Source of the DNA: Xanthomonas campestris pv. phormiicola
GTDB taxonomy: Bacteria > Pseudomonadota > Gammaproteobacteria > Xanthomonadales > Xanthomonadaceae
Direction of reading: 5' to 3'
DNA length: 64,000 bases
NCBI GenBank assembly: GCA_025666215.1
Contig: CP102593.1
Span: 4,849,001-4,913,000, forward strand
Under the pieces are notes generated by a model. That model saw only the letters and a list, made by a program, of their open reading frames with translations. It made no database searches and was not told the origin of the DNA. The position numbers and the translations under genes are program-made. This document shows positions 54,191 to 64,000 of this stretch, in pieces (positions within the stretch are counted from its first letter, which is position 1; each line of letters begins with the position of its first letter).

Positions 54191-54823
54191 ATGACCGACG
54201 CCCACCTCTTCGCAATCGGCATCCTGCTGGCCTGGCTGGCCGGCATCCGTGTCTACCTGACCGTGTTCGGGATCGGCGTGGCCGGCCTGTGCGGCTGGCT
54301 AGAGTTGCCGCCGGCGCTGCAGGCGACCGCGTCGTGGTGGGTGCTCGGCACCTCCGGCGCGCTGGCGCTGGCCGAGTTCTTCGCCGACAAGATTCCCGGC
54401 GTGGATTCGGTCTGGGACCTGCTGCAGACCCTGACCCGGATCCCGGCCGGGGCGTTCCTGGCCGCGGCCACACTGTCCCAGGACGGCCAGCTGGGCGCCG
54501 GCGCGCTCGCCACCGGCGCCGGCGTCGCGCTCACCAGCCACGTGCTGAAGGCCGGCTCGCGCGCCTTGCTGAACACCTCGCCGGAACCGGCCAGCAACTG
54601 GATCGCCTCGCTGACCGAGGATTCGGTGGTGCTCGCCACTCTCGCGCTGGCCCTGGTGCATCCGTGGCTGGCGCTGGCCGTATTGCTTGGGGCGAGCGTG
54701 CTGGGTGCGCTGCTGGTGTGGTGGGTGTGGCGCACGCTGTGGCGCGGCGTCCGCCGTTTGCTGGCAGCGCCCGCGGACGCCGCCGTCGCCAGGCCGAGCC
54801 GAGAAGGCTCCCTGTCTTCGTGA
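54191..54823 (+). CDS. DUF4126 membrane protein
   Basis: 210 residues with four or five hydrophobic segments. Family blocks are GIRVYLTVFGIGVAGL, ALAEFFADKIPGVDSVWD and NTSPEPASNWIASLTED. It is an inner-membrane protein of unknown function. It stands upstream of the signalling pair but has its own start context. Confidence 0.88.
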   Translation: MTDAHLFAIGILLAWLAGIRVYLTVFGIGVAGLCGWLELPPALQATASWWVLGTSGALALAEFFADKIPGVDSVWDLLQTLTRIPAGAFLAAATLSQDGQLGAGALATGAGVALTSHVLKAGSRALLNTSPEPASNWIASLTEDSVVLATLALALVHPWLALAVLLGASVLGALLVWWVWRTLWRGVRRLLAAPADAAVARPSREGSLSS

Positions 54824-54853
54824 ACTTCATCGCATAATTGGGCGCGCACCAGG

Positions 54854-56767
54854 ATGAAAGACGCGATGGCCGCAAGAGACACCGCACCATTTTCCAGCCG
54901 CGACGAACCGCGTTCGCGCAACGTCCGTGCCGAGACCCCGCCGCCGCACTACTGGCGGCGCTGGGCCGCCGACGCCGTGCCCGCCCCGCAAGCGCCGGCG
55001 CCCGAGCTGGCCCTGGCGCCGAGCGCGGAAGACGGCACAGCCGCCGCTGCCGCCGGCCCCCACACTGCGCCCCCCGCAGCGCCGAGCGCGGCCAGCGACG
55101 CAGCTGCGCCGCCGCAACCGCTGGACGCGCCGTATCGCATCCTGATCGTCGAGGACGACCGCTCGCAGGCCCTGTTCGCGCAGAGCGTGCTGCACGGCGC
55201 CGGCATGCAGGCGCAGGTGGAGATGCAGGCCGAAGGCGTGCAGCAGGCGATCGCCGACTACCGCCCCGACCTGATCCTGATGGACCTGCACATGCCCGGC
55301 CTGGACGGCATGCGCCTGACCGCGCTGATCCGCCAGCAACCGCAGCACCAGCTGCTGCCGATCGTGTTCCTGACCGGCGACCCGGATCCGGAGCTGCAAT
55401 ACGAGGTGCTCGACAGCGGCGCCGACGATTTCCTGACCAAGCCGATCCGGCCGCGGCACCTGATCGCCGCGGTCTCCAACCGCATCCGCCGCGCGCGCCA
55501 GCAGGCGCAGCAGAGCGCCAGCGACAGCGTGCCGCTGAACAATCCCGAGACTGGCCTGCCGACCCGCAGCCACGTGCTGCAGTTGCTCGGCGAGTCGCTG
55601 CGCACGCGCGCCGGCGGCGGCCTGTTCTTCATCGAGATCGCCAGCGCGCTGGGCCTGCGCGAACGCTACGGCTACGCCGCGTTCGAACGCCTGATGACCC
55701 AGGCCGGGCGCCGCCTGGCCAGCGTCACCGCGCCGCAGCCACTGGCCCGGCTCAACGACAACAGCTTCCTGCTGCTGGCCGCGGACAGCGACCTGGACGC
55801 GCTGCGGCAGCGCGCGCAGGCCTTGCGCGAAGCCCTGGCCAGCCATGCCTTCCCATTGCGCGACGACGAAGCCGTGCACCTGCGCTGCGCGATCGGCTAT
55901 GCCGACCTGGCGCAAGGGTTCGAGGACGCCGGCAGCGCACTGGAAGCGGTCGAACGCACCGCGCTGCAAGCGCGCCTGCACCCGCAGGGCGTGGCCGCGT
56001 ACGCGCCGCCGCGCGAGGACGAGGACCTGGGCCGCATCGCCATGTTCGAAGGCCAGCTGGAGCCGGCCTACCAGCCGATCGTCGCCGTCGCCGGCGGCGA
56101 TACCGCGCAGTACCAGGTGCTGCTGCGCCTGCGCCAGCGCGACGGCACGCTGCTGTCGGCCGGGCAGGTGTTGCCCGCGGCCGAGGCCGGCGGGCGCATC
56201 GCCGACCTCGACCAGCAGGTGCTGGACCACGCGCTCGGCCTGCTGCACCTGTACCAGCACGCCACGCCGCCGCTGCGCCTGTTCGTGTCGCAGTCCTCGC
56301 GCACGCTGGCGCGCGGCGCCTTCGCCGAGTGGCTGGTCGAGGCGATCGGCCGCCGCGGCGTCACCGGTACCTCGCTGGTGATCGACCTGCGCCTGGACGA
56401 TGCGCTGATCCACACGGTGACGCTGCAGCAGTTCTGCGCCCGGCTGATGCCGCTGGGCGTGCAGTTCTGCCTCAGCCAGTTCGAACCCGGCGCCGAGGCC
56501 GAGGCGCTGCTCAACCAGTTGCCGCTGGGCTACCTGCGCCTGTCCGCGCGCTTCGCCAACGCGCATGCCGATGCCGGACTGCGCGACCAGCTGCGCGCCG
56601 CGATCGACCTGGCGCACCGCGCCGGGCTGCTGATCATCGGCCAGCAGATCGAGGAAGCGCAGGCGGCCGCGGCGATGTGGATGGGCGGGGTCGATTTCAT
56701 CCAGGGCAACCTGGTGCAGTCGGTCGGCGACGAACTGAACTTCGATTTCCAGAACGCGGTGCTGTAG
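54854..56767 (+). CDS. Response regulator with degenerate GGDEF and EAL domains
   Basis: 637 residues. After an Ala/Pro-rich N-terminus of about 90 residues comes a REC domain ([13 protein letters not shown], phospho-Asp in [10 protein letters not shown], Lys in FLTKPIRP). The GGDEF signature is replaced by LNDNSF. The EAL domain has QVLLRL for EALLR, SQSS for the Asn block, SQFEPG for DDFG and GQQIE for AEGVE. All catalytic positions are lost. It is most likely a c-di-GMP receptor or a protein-interaction output of the hybrid kinase encoded two bases downstream. Confidence 0.88.
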   Translation: MKDAMAARDTAPFSSRDEPRSRNVRAETPPPHYWRRWAADAVPAPQAPAPELALAPSAEDGTAAAAAGPHTAPPAAPSAASDAAAPPQPLDAPYRILIVEDDRSQALFAQSVLHGAGMQAQVEMQAEGVQQAIADYRPDLILMDLHMPGLDGMRLTALIRQQPQHQLLPIVFLTGDPDPELQYEVLDSGADDFLTKPIRPRHLIAAVSNRIRRARQQAQQSASDSVPLNNPETGLPTRSHVLQLLGESLRTRAGGGLFFIEIASALGLRERYGYAAFERLMTQAGRRLASVTAPQPLARLNDNSFLLLAADSDLDALRQRAQALREALASHAFPLRDDEAVHLRCAIGYADLAQGFEDAGSALEAVERTALQARLHPQGVAAYAPPREDEDLGRIAMFEGQLEPAYQPIVAVAGGDTAQYQVLLRLRQRDGTLLSAGQVLPAAEAGGRIADLDQQVLDHALGLLHLYQHATPPLRLFVSQSSRTLARGAFAEWLVEAIGRRGVTGTSLVIDLRLDDALIHTVTLQQFCARLMPLGVQFCLSQFEPGAEAEALLNQLPLGYLRLSARFANAHADAGLRDQLRAAIDLAHRAGLLIIGQQIEEAQAAAAMWMGGVDFIQGNLVQSVGDELNFDFQNAVL

Positions 56768-56769
56768 CG

Positions 56770-59262
<2,493 letters not shown>

Positions 59263-59299
59263 GGCGGTTTTCTTTCCGTTTCAGAGTCGACCGGACCTC

Positions 59300-59325
59300 G
59301 CGGGAGCGACTTCAGTCGCTCCCGC
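59300..59325. repeat. REP hairpin after the kinase gene
   Basis: Perfect 11-bp stem GCGGGAGCGAC/GTCGCTCCCGC with loop TTCA. It lies 38 bases after the stop of the hybrid kinase and may end or stabilise its transcript. Confidence 0.85.
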
Positions 59326-59545
59326 ACCACCCAGCCGGCTGCAAACACCTTGATGGAACGGCTCCACGGCCGTGCCCTGCATGCCTCGCTCTGCGTGCGG
59401 CTGGGACATCCCGATCCGGGACTCCTTGCCCGGATCGGGCAACTCCACTCAAGACGGAGCATCAAGCCGGACAAAGCGACCAGAGCACTGCCAGCGCGCC
59501 CGCCAGCAAGCGCCGGCGTCAGCCGCAAGAAGCCGCCGTCGCCGC

Positions 59546-60016
59546 TCAGTCCTCGAGCTTGGTCAGCAGGTAGTTCGGCTCGCCGATGCGGCCGATCAGA
59601 TCGAGCTGGGTTTCCAGCCAGTCGATGTGCTCTTCCTCCGACTCCAGGATGTCGGCCAGCAGCTGGCGGCTGACGTAGTCCTGGATCGACTCGGCGTAGG
59701 CGATGCCTTCGCGCAAGGTGGTGGTGCCGTCCTGCTCCAGGGCCAGGTCGCACTCGAGGATTTCCTTCGGGTTCTCGCCGATGCGCAGCTTGCCCAGCGC
59801 CTGGAAGTTGGGCAGTCCCTCGAGGAACAGGATGCGGTCCGCCAACTTGTCGGCGTGCTTCATCTCGTCGATCGATTCCTTGTACTCGTGTTCGGCCAGT
59901 TCCTTCAGCCCCCAGTTCTTCAGCATCTTGGCATGCAGGAAGTACTGGTTGATCGCGGTCAACTCGTTGTAGAGGACCTTGTTGAGGAACTCGATGACCT
60001 TGCTGTCGCCCTTCAT
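59546..60016 (-). CDS. bfr: Bacterioferritin
   Basis: 156 residues. The ferroxidase ligands are in [35 protein letters not shown] (in part) and [15 protein letters not shown]. The haem-ligand Met is in DEMKHADK. It stores iron as a 24-mer shell. bfd is 114 bases upstream on the same strand, as in many proteobacteria. Confidence 0.96.
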   Translation of the reverse strand: MKGDSKVIEFLNKVLYNELTAINQYFLHAKMLKNWGLKELAEHEYKESIDEMKHADKLADRILFLEGLPNFQALGKLRIGENPKEILECDLALEQDGTTTLREGIAYAESIQDYVSRQLLADILESEEEHIDWLETQLDLIGRIGEPNYLLTKLED

Positions 60017-60130
60017 CGCAGCGCTCGCCCATGCGTGGAAAGCGCAGACTTTAGCGAATCGGCCGCGGCCGTGAAGGAACGCGAATCGTGATCATCCCGC
60101 TGCGCATCCGCACGGCGGCAGCGCGCGGCC

Positions 60131-60340
60131 TCAGGCGGCGCGGGCCAGGCCGCCCAGCACGGGCAGCGGCAGGTCGCGCCGCAGCGCGCGTTGCAGCAGA
60201 TCGCCGGCCATGTCCAGGCAGGAGCCGCAGCTGGCACCGCAACCGGTGCGCATGGTCAGTTCGGACACGCTGCGGCAGCCGGCGTCGGCGGCTTCGCGGA
60301 TCTGACGATCGGTGACCCCATTGCAGATACAGACGTACAC
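60131..60340 (-). CDS. bfd: Bacterioferritin-associated ferredoxin
   Basis: 69 residues from GTG 60340 (MYVCICNGVTDRQI), the normal family start; ATG 60373 would add 11 residues. The [2Fe-2S] cysteines are CIC...GCGASCGSC (C-x-C, then C-x4-C). It donates electrons to release iron from bacterioferritin. A Fur-box-like sequence lies about 56 bases upstream, which fits induction under iron limitation. Confidence 0.92.
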   Translation of the reverse strand: MYVCICNGVTDRQIREAADAGCRSVSELTMRTGCGASCGSCLDMAGDLLQRALRRDLPLPVLGGLARAA

Positions 60341-60395
60341 GATGGCGTTGGCGGCGAACGGTGCGGACTGCACCTGCCGCCATTCAACCCAAAGT

Positions 60396-60414
60396 GAGAA
60401 TGGTTGTCAATTCC
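60396..60414 (-). promoter_or_regulatory. Fur-box-like site upstream of bfd
   Basis: GAGAATGGTTGTCAATTCC matches the 19-bp Fur consensus at 12 positions by my count. It lies between bfd and the end of rppH. Confidence 0.5.
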
Positions 60415-60419
60415 GGGTG

Positions 60420-61031
60420 TTAATCGTTATTAATACGGGCGACCCAGGGACCGCCACGCTTGCGCGGACGCTTGCGCGGGCGCTCGTGGCCGGCATTGTT
60501 GCCGGGCATCCACGCTTCCTGCGCCAGGGTCGGCATGGCGCGGATGCCCGGCCCGGCGATGCTCTGCGCCAACGGCGCCAGATGCCGCAGCGCGCGGGCG
60601 TACACGCCGCGCTTGAACAGCACCACGTGCTCCACCGGGTACCAGAAGTCGACCCAGCGCCAATGGTCGAATTCCGGCGTCTCGGTCAGCTCCAGGTTCA
60701 ACTCGCTCTCGTCGCAGCGCATCTGCAGCAGGAACCAGACCTGCTTCTGGCCGATGCACACCTGGCGTTCGTTGCGGCGGATGGCGCGGCTGGGCAGCCG
60801 ATAGCGCAGCCAGCCAGGCGTGGCGCCGAGCACGTCGACGTGCTCGGGCAACAGCCCGGTCTCTTCACGCAACTCGCGGTACATGGCCTCGACCGGGGTC
60901 TCGTCGGTATTCATGCCGCCTTGCGGGAACTGCCAGCCATCCCGGCGCACGCGACGTGCCCAGAACACCTGACCGTCCGGCCGCATCAGCACGATGCCCA
61001 CGTTCGGTCGATAACCGTCCGGATCGATCAC
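60420..61031 (-). CDS. rppH: RNA 5'-pyrophosphohydrolase
   Basis: 203 residues from GTG 61031 ([15 protein letters not shown]), with AGGAG upstream. The Nudix box is [23 protein letters not shown], in parts [16 protein letters not shown] and [24 protein letters not shown] is typical of RppH. It removes pyrophosphate from mRNA 5' ends and so starts decay. The C-terminal tail is Arg/Lys/Pro-rich ([11 protein letters not shown]), as in xanthomonads. Confidence 0.95.
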   Translation of the reverse strand: MIDPDGYRPNVGIVLMRPDGQVFWARRVRRDGWQFPQGGMNTDETPVEAMYRELREETGLLPEHVDVLGATPGWLRYRLPSRAIRRNERQVCIGQKQVWFLLQMRCDESELNLELTETPEFDHWRWVDFWYPVEHVVLFKRGVYARALRHLAPLAQSIAGPGIRAMPTLAQEAWMPGNNAGHERPRKRPRKRGGPWVARINND

Positions 61032-61108
61032 GATGCGGACTCCTGAAAAATCTACTGGCTCCGACTCTGCCATGGCTGCGCCCGGCCCACAAGCGCGGCA
61101 AAAACCCG

Positions 61109-61136
61109 TTGACAGCCGCCCCATTTACTATAAGAA
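61109..61136 (+). promoter_or_regulatory. Promoter of the tRNA pair
   Basis: TTGACA (61109-61114), then TATAAG (61129-61134; spacing 14) or TAAGAA (61131-61136; spacing 16). The tRNA-Met 5' end is about 15-18 bases downstream. Confidence 0.65.
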
Positions 61137-61151
61137 TTGGCGGTTCACCAA

Positions 61152-61228
61152 GGCTATGTAGCTCAGCCGGTTAGAGCACAGCACTCATAATGCTGGGGTC
61201 GGTGGTTCGAGTCCACCCATAGCCACCA
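61152..61228 (+). tRNA. tRNA-Met (CAT)
   Basis: 77 bases including an encoded CCA. The acceptor stem GGCTATG/CATAGCC, the anticodon loop CTCATAA and the T-arm GGTTCGAGTCC are all consistent. The elongator type is suggested by the paired G1-C72. Confidence 0.95.
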
Positions 61229-61272
61229 TGGTGTCCACGCAGCAGGCGTGCGATAATTGCGATTCGCGACAT

Positions 61273-61347
61273 TGCCCCGTCGCCAAGCGGTAAGGCACCT
61301 GACTCTGACTCAGGCATTCGGTGGTTCGAATCCATCCGGGGCAGCCA
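61273..61347 (+). tRNA. tRNA-Gln (CTG)
   Basis: 75 bases including an encoded CCA. The acceptor stem is TGCCCCG/CGGGGCA, the anticodon stem CCTGA/TCAGG with loop CTCTGAC, and the T-arm GGTTCGAATCC. Confidence 0.95.
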
Positions 61348-61399
61348 AACACACAAAAAAGGCCGATCGAAAGATCGGCTTTTTTGTGTGTTTGGCTGC
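61341..61399 (+). terminator. Terminator of the tRNA operon within a 27-bp inverted repeat
   Basis: The core stem GCCGATC-GAAA-GATCGGC (61362-61379) followed by six T is a strong intrinsic terminator. The pairing extends outward through A/T runs and then through the tRNA-Gln 3' end (GCAGCCA) and its inverted copy at 61386-61399, with a single bulged G at 61361. Confidence 0.88.
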
Positions 61400-61486
61400 G
61401 GGTTCGCGCAGGCGCGTTGCGCCTGCGCCCCACACCTTGCTGCGCAACCAGCCCTTCCGCCCCCACATCCCCGCGCCTGTCGGCGC

Positions 61487-61514
61487 GCCCCCTTGGACTC
61501 CAAGGGGGCTTTTC
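61487..61514 (+). terminator. Intrinsic-terminator-like hairpin
   Basis: GCCCCCTTGG-ACT-CCAAGGGGGC followed by TTTT. It lies about 100 bases beyond the first tRNA terminator. What it serves on the plus strand is unclear; it may be a second, backup terminator. Confidence 0.75.
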
Positions 61515-61714
61515 ACCAGACGGTTGATGCAGATTGGACGCAAAGGACGCAAAGCCTCGGCGGGCGCCGTGCCCGGCGGCAAATACCATTGAGTGACACA
61601 TCGCCCTGGGCACTGGGATCGGACGCGGGCGACCCATAACCGTCGCCACTGCTTGGATGACCCATCTCGATGGGGCGCCGACCACAAAGGCACGGACCCG
61701 AACTCCGAAACGAC

Positions 61715-61740
61715 AAAAGCCCGGCCGAAGCCGGGCTTTT
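61715..61740 (-). terminator. Terminator of rplM-rpsI (bidirectional shape)
   Basis: AAAAGCCCGGC-CGAA-GCCGGGCTTTT, about 50 bases beyond the rpsI stop. The flanking A and T runs make it effective in both directions. Confidence 0.85.
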
Positions 61741-61789
61741 GCGTATTTTCCAGGGGAATCCCGAAGGATTCCACGCCAGGCGCGGTGGA

Positions 61790-62182
61790 TCAGCGCTTGG
61801 AGAACTGGGTCGCGCGGCGGGCCTTGTGCAGACCGACCTTCTTGCGCTCGACTTCGCGGGCGTCGCGGGTCATGAAGCCGGCCTTGCGCAGCTCGGACTT
61901 CAGGGTTTCGTCGTACTCGACCAGCGCGCGGGCGATGCCCAGGCGGATCGCACCGGCCTGGCCGGTGGTGCCGCCGCCAGCGGCGGTGACGAAGATGTCG
62001 AAGCTCTCGGTGTTCTTGGTCAGCTCCAGCGGCTGGCGCACGATCATGCGCGCGGTCTCACGGCCGAAGAACTCGTCCAGCGGACGGTTGTTGACGGTGA
62101 TGTTGCCGGTGCCCTTGCGCAGGAACACGCGGGCGGTGGAGGACTTGCGGCGGCCGGTGCCGTAGTTTTGCGTGATCGCCAT
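61790..62182 (-). CDS. rpsI: 30S ribosomal protein S9
   Basis: 130 residues. It begins [21 protein letters not shown], given in part, and ends RRATQFSKR. The conserved C-terminal Lys-Arg reaches the decoding region. Translated with rplM; two bases separate the genes. Confidence 0.98.
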   Translation of the reverse strand: MAITQNYGTGRRKSSTARVFLRKGTGNITVNNRPLDEFFGRETARMIVRQPLELTKNTESFDIFVTAAGGGTTGQAGAIRLGIARALVEYDETLKSELRKAGFMTRDAREVERKKVGLHKARRATQFSKR

Positions 62183-62184
62183 GA

Positions 62185-62613
62185 TTAGATATCCAGAACT
62201 TGCGGCTGCTGGGCGGTATGCGGATGCTCGGAGCCCTTGTAGACCTTGAGCTTGCGGTACATGGCGCGACCCAGCGGACCCTTCGGCAGCATGCCCTTGA
62301 CCGCGATCTCGATGACGCGCTCGGGATGACGCTCCAGCGCCTGCGCCAAGGTCTCGGTCTTCAGGTTGCCGATGTAGCCGGTGAAGCGGTGGTACTTCTT
62401 GTCGTTGAGCTTGTTGCCGGTGACCGTGATCTTCTCGGCGTTGATCACCACCAGGTAATCGCCGGTATCGACGTGCGGGGTATAGACCGGCTTGTGCTTG
62501 CCGCGCAGACGGCGGGCCAATTCGGTGGAAAGCCGGCCCAGCGTTTTGCCGGCGGCGTCGACGAGATACCAGTCGCGCTGGACGGTCTCGGACTTAGCGG
62601 TGAAGGTGCTCAT
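62185..62613 (-). CDS. rplM: 50S ribosomal protein L13
   Basis: 142 residues. Family blocks are [37 protein letters not shown] and [19 protein letters not shown]. It is an early assembly protein of the large subunit. The order rplM-rpsI is almost universal. Confidence 0.98.
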   Translation of the reverse strand: MSTFTAKSETVQRDWYLVDAAGKTLGRLSTELARRLRGKHKPVYTPHVDTGDYLVVINAEKITVTGNKLNDKKYHRFTGYIGNLKTETLAQALERHPERVIEIAVKGMLPKGPLGRAMYRKLKVYKGSEHPHTAQQPQVLDI

Positions 62614-62826
62614 TGGAAGACTCGGTTGGTCGGGCGGATTCCGGCAGCACGCTGCCTGAACTTTGCCACGCGTTGTGAATTGCAAAAACGCAAGAGGCGA
62701 AATTCTACGCGCCGCCGCTGCCGCTTGCAAGTCCACCCCTGCCAAGGCCGCCAGGCACGGCCGCCGCGCTTGGCATCGCGGCGGCCCGAGGGGAAAATCG
62801 ACTCCCCCATCTCTCCCGGCCCCTCG

Positions 62827-63471
62827 ATGACGGCTCCCCGCCTGCATACCCCGCTCGACCGCGCCCTGGTCGAGGCCCAGCGCGCGCTGGAGACGGTGTT
62901 CGGCAATCCGCCGGCACAGCGCCCCTACCCGGCCGCGGCCACCGCCGACGTGGTGCTGGCGCCGGACGAACGCCGCCACGCCGCCGGATTGATGCGCATC
63001 AACCATGTCGGCGAGGTCTGCGCACAGGGCCTGTACTTCGGCCAGGCCGCGGTCGCCCGCGATCCGGCGACCCGCGCGCACCTGCTGGAGGCGGCACAGG
63101 AAGAGACCGACCATCTGGCCTGGTGCGCGGCGCGGCTGCGCGAACTGGACAGCCGCCCGAGTCTGTTCAACCCGGTCTGGTACGCCGGCAGCTATGCGAT
63201 CGGCACCCTGGCCGGGCTGCGTGGCGACGGCTGGAACCTCGGCTTCGTGGTGGAGACCGAACGCCAGGTCGAGGCGCATCTGGACGAGCACCTGCAGACG
63301 CTGCCGCCGGCCGACCTGCGCAGCCGCGACGTGCTGAAGGTGATGAAGGCCGACGAGGCGCGCCATGCCGAGCATGCCGAACAGGCCGGTGCGCGGCGCT
63401 TGCCGGCGCCGATTCCGACCCTGATGGCCGCCGCGTCGCGGCTGATGAAAGCGGTCGCCTACCGGCTTTGA
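62827..63471 (+). CDS. coq7: 3-demethoxyubiquinol 3-hydroxylase (Coq7)
   Basis: 214 residues. The di-iron carboxylate ligands lie in [39 protein letters not shown] and [15 protein letters not shown]. It hydroxylates the ubiquinone ring at C6 at the inner membrane. It is divergent from rplM. Confidence 0.95.
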   Translation: MTAPRLHTPLDRALVEAQRALETVFGNPPAQRPYPAAATADVVLAPDERRHAAGLMRINHVGEVCAQGLYFGQAAVARDPATRAHLLEAAQEETDHLAWCAARLRELDSRPSLFNPVWYAGSYAIGTLAGLRGDGWNLGFVVETERQVEAHLDEHLQTLPPADLRSRDVLKVMKADEARHAEHAEQAGARRLPAPIPTLMAAASRLMKAVAYRL

Positions 63472-63541
63472 GCGGGGCGCGCCGCGCATGCCGCGGACGG
63501 TCGCGCTGGCGTTGCCGGCGCATTCGGGTTAAAGTGAACGA

Positions 63542-64000
63542 ATGCTGACTGATTCCACGTCGGCCTTCCCTGTTCCAGCGACCGGCGGTTCCATCCCGGC
63601 ACCGCCTGCACCCGATGCGCCATTGCGCCGAGCCATGCCGCTTGCGCTCGCCTTTCCGACCGACATGCCCGCACGCGCCAGCCACATTCCCTCGCCACTG
63701 ACCCGCTGGCTCTCGCGCCTGCTGTTCGCCAGCCTGTTCGCGCTCGGTGGCGGCGCCCTGCTGTACCACCTGCTCGGCGACTACCGCCACGCCAGCGCGA
63801 TCCTGTCCGACCACTCGGTGGCCACGGTGCCGGTGATCGCCGACGGCGCCTTCGGCGTGCACGCCGAGCCGCTGGTGCACTACCGCTTCCACTATGTCTT
63901 CGAGAGCAAGGGCCGGCTGCACCGCGGCACGTTCGAGGCCAGCGGCGCCGAGGCCGCGCCGCTGCTGCTCGACGGCGCGACGGTGGAGATCGCCTACGCC
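63542..64000 (+). CDS. Partial membrane protein (DUF3592-like?), 3' end outside window
   Basis: 153 codons are open to the window edge from ATG 63542. A Pro/Ala-rich N-terminus is followed by one helix (LLFASLFALGGGALLYHLL) and an extracytoplasmic beta-rich part (VHYRFHYVFESKGRLHRGTF) that resembles DUF3592-type domains. The family assignment is tentative because the C-terminal part is missing. Confidence 0.6.
   Translation, partial: MLTDSTSAFPVPATGGSIPAPPAPDAPLRRAMPLALAFPTDMPARASHIPSPLTRWLSRLLFASLFALGGGALLYHLLGDYRHASAILSDHSVATVPVIADGAFGVHAEPLVHYRFHYVFESKGRLHRGTFEASGAEAAPLLLDGATVEIAYA

Larger units (their letters stand above)
61400..61789. other. Non-coding region between tRNA-Gln and rpsI
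   Basis: About 390 bases without a convincing gene. It holds a perfect 10-bp hairpin (GCGCAGGCGC-GTT-GCGCCTGCGC, 61406-61428), a plus-strand terminator-like hairpin and the rpsI terminator. Confidence 0.6.

Noticed and set aside
54838..56769. Upstream extension of the hybrid kinase frame through the REC-EAL gene
   Set aside because: That region is coded in another frame by the REC-GGDEF-EAL protein with clear domains; the extension has Arg/Pro-rich nonsense composition.
61490..61790. Open frames between tRNA-Gln and rpsI
   Set aside because: They run through terminator hairpins, and composition does not resemble protein.

Overview
The window is about 70% G+C, gene-dense and bacterial. It most likely comes from a Xanthomonadaceae chromosome, probably Xanthomonas. 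The reasons are the protein sequences themselves (Fis with a TTG start, HesB-type ErpA, bactofilin, DUF6776 and DUF4126 proteins, RppH, the bfr/bfd pair), the gene orders (aroQ-accB-accC, prmA-DUF3426-fis, purH-purD, rplM-rpsI), the abundant GTGGGAGCGACTTCAGTCGC-type REP hairpins, and the GGGAATC-like heptamer arrays. The species call is inference.

Region 1 (1-14005) is an exopolysaccharide region. A Wza/Wzb/Wzc-type export and tyrosine-phosphorylation operon (3773-7751, +) faces a glycosyltransferase, a secreted clan GH-A-like glycosidase and the start of a membrane protein (3463 to 1, -). Beyond it lies a tightly overlapping minus-strand operon (12285 to 7999): EAL protein, unknown protein, GlxA/AraC-type regulator, initiating sugar transferase without the usual N-terminal membrane bundle, and a secreted protein. 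Next to it are two tandem Hin/Gin-type serine recombinases (12599-14005). Between the EAL gene and the first recombinase lie two 22-bp, AC-centred, inversely oriented palindromes (12370-12391 and 12466-12487), arranged as expected for an invertible promoter segment. This is the best candidate in the window for an undescribed system: a recombinase-driven on/off switch for a c-di-GMP/EPS operon. It is an inference from geometry and gene content.

Region 2 (14116-25164) is mostly core: an FAD/NAD(P)-binding oxidoreductase, a GST with a divergent HxlR regulator, aroQ, accB, accC, two small membrane proteins, prmA, a DUF2628-like protein, an XRE regulator, a DUF3426 protein and fis. A four-helix-bundle (S23/IVP-like) gene, bounded by inverted heptamer arrays, sits between accB and accC. 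The same type of array pair recurs just after the accC and fis stop codons.

Region 3 (25420-33412, -) is a run of eight genes, most of them overlapping. It resembles an extended E. coli ynbABCD cluster: CdsA-like cytidylyltransferase, acyltransferase, two CDP-alcohol phosphatidyltransferases, TIGR04222-like membrane protein, small membrane protein, PAP2/dual-specificity phosphatase fusion, and a hydrolase/methyltransferase that carries an in-frame amber codon. Together they suggest synthesis of a non-standard phospholipid.

Region 4 (33491-53996): purH and purD are separated by an A+T-rich orphan gene. Then follow a uracil-DNA glycosylase, two tandem TonB receptors behind a probable Fur-controlled promoter, a YccS-like FUSC protein, an MFS/LysR pair, an LplT-PlsC-like fusion, two CD225/dispanin-like proteins with a DUF2752 protein, ampE, nudC, erpA, a bactofilin and a DUF6776 protein.

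Region 5 (54191-64000): a DUF4126 protein, a two-gene signalling unit (REC with degenerate GGDEF and EAL; hybrid histidine kinase with HPt), bfr, bfd, rppH, tRNA-Met, tRNA-Gln, rplM-rpsI, coq7 and a partial membrane protein. Coordinates were derived by reading the sequence; no database search was run.
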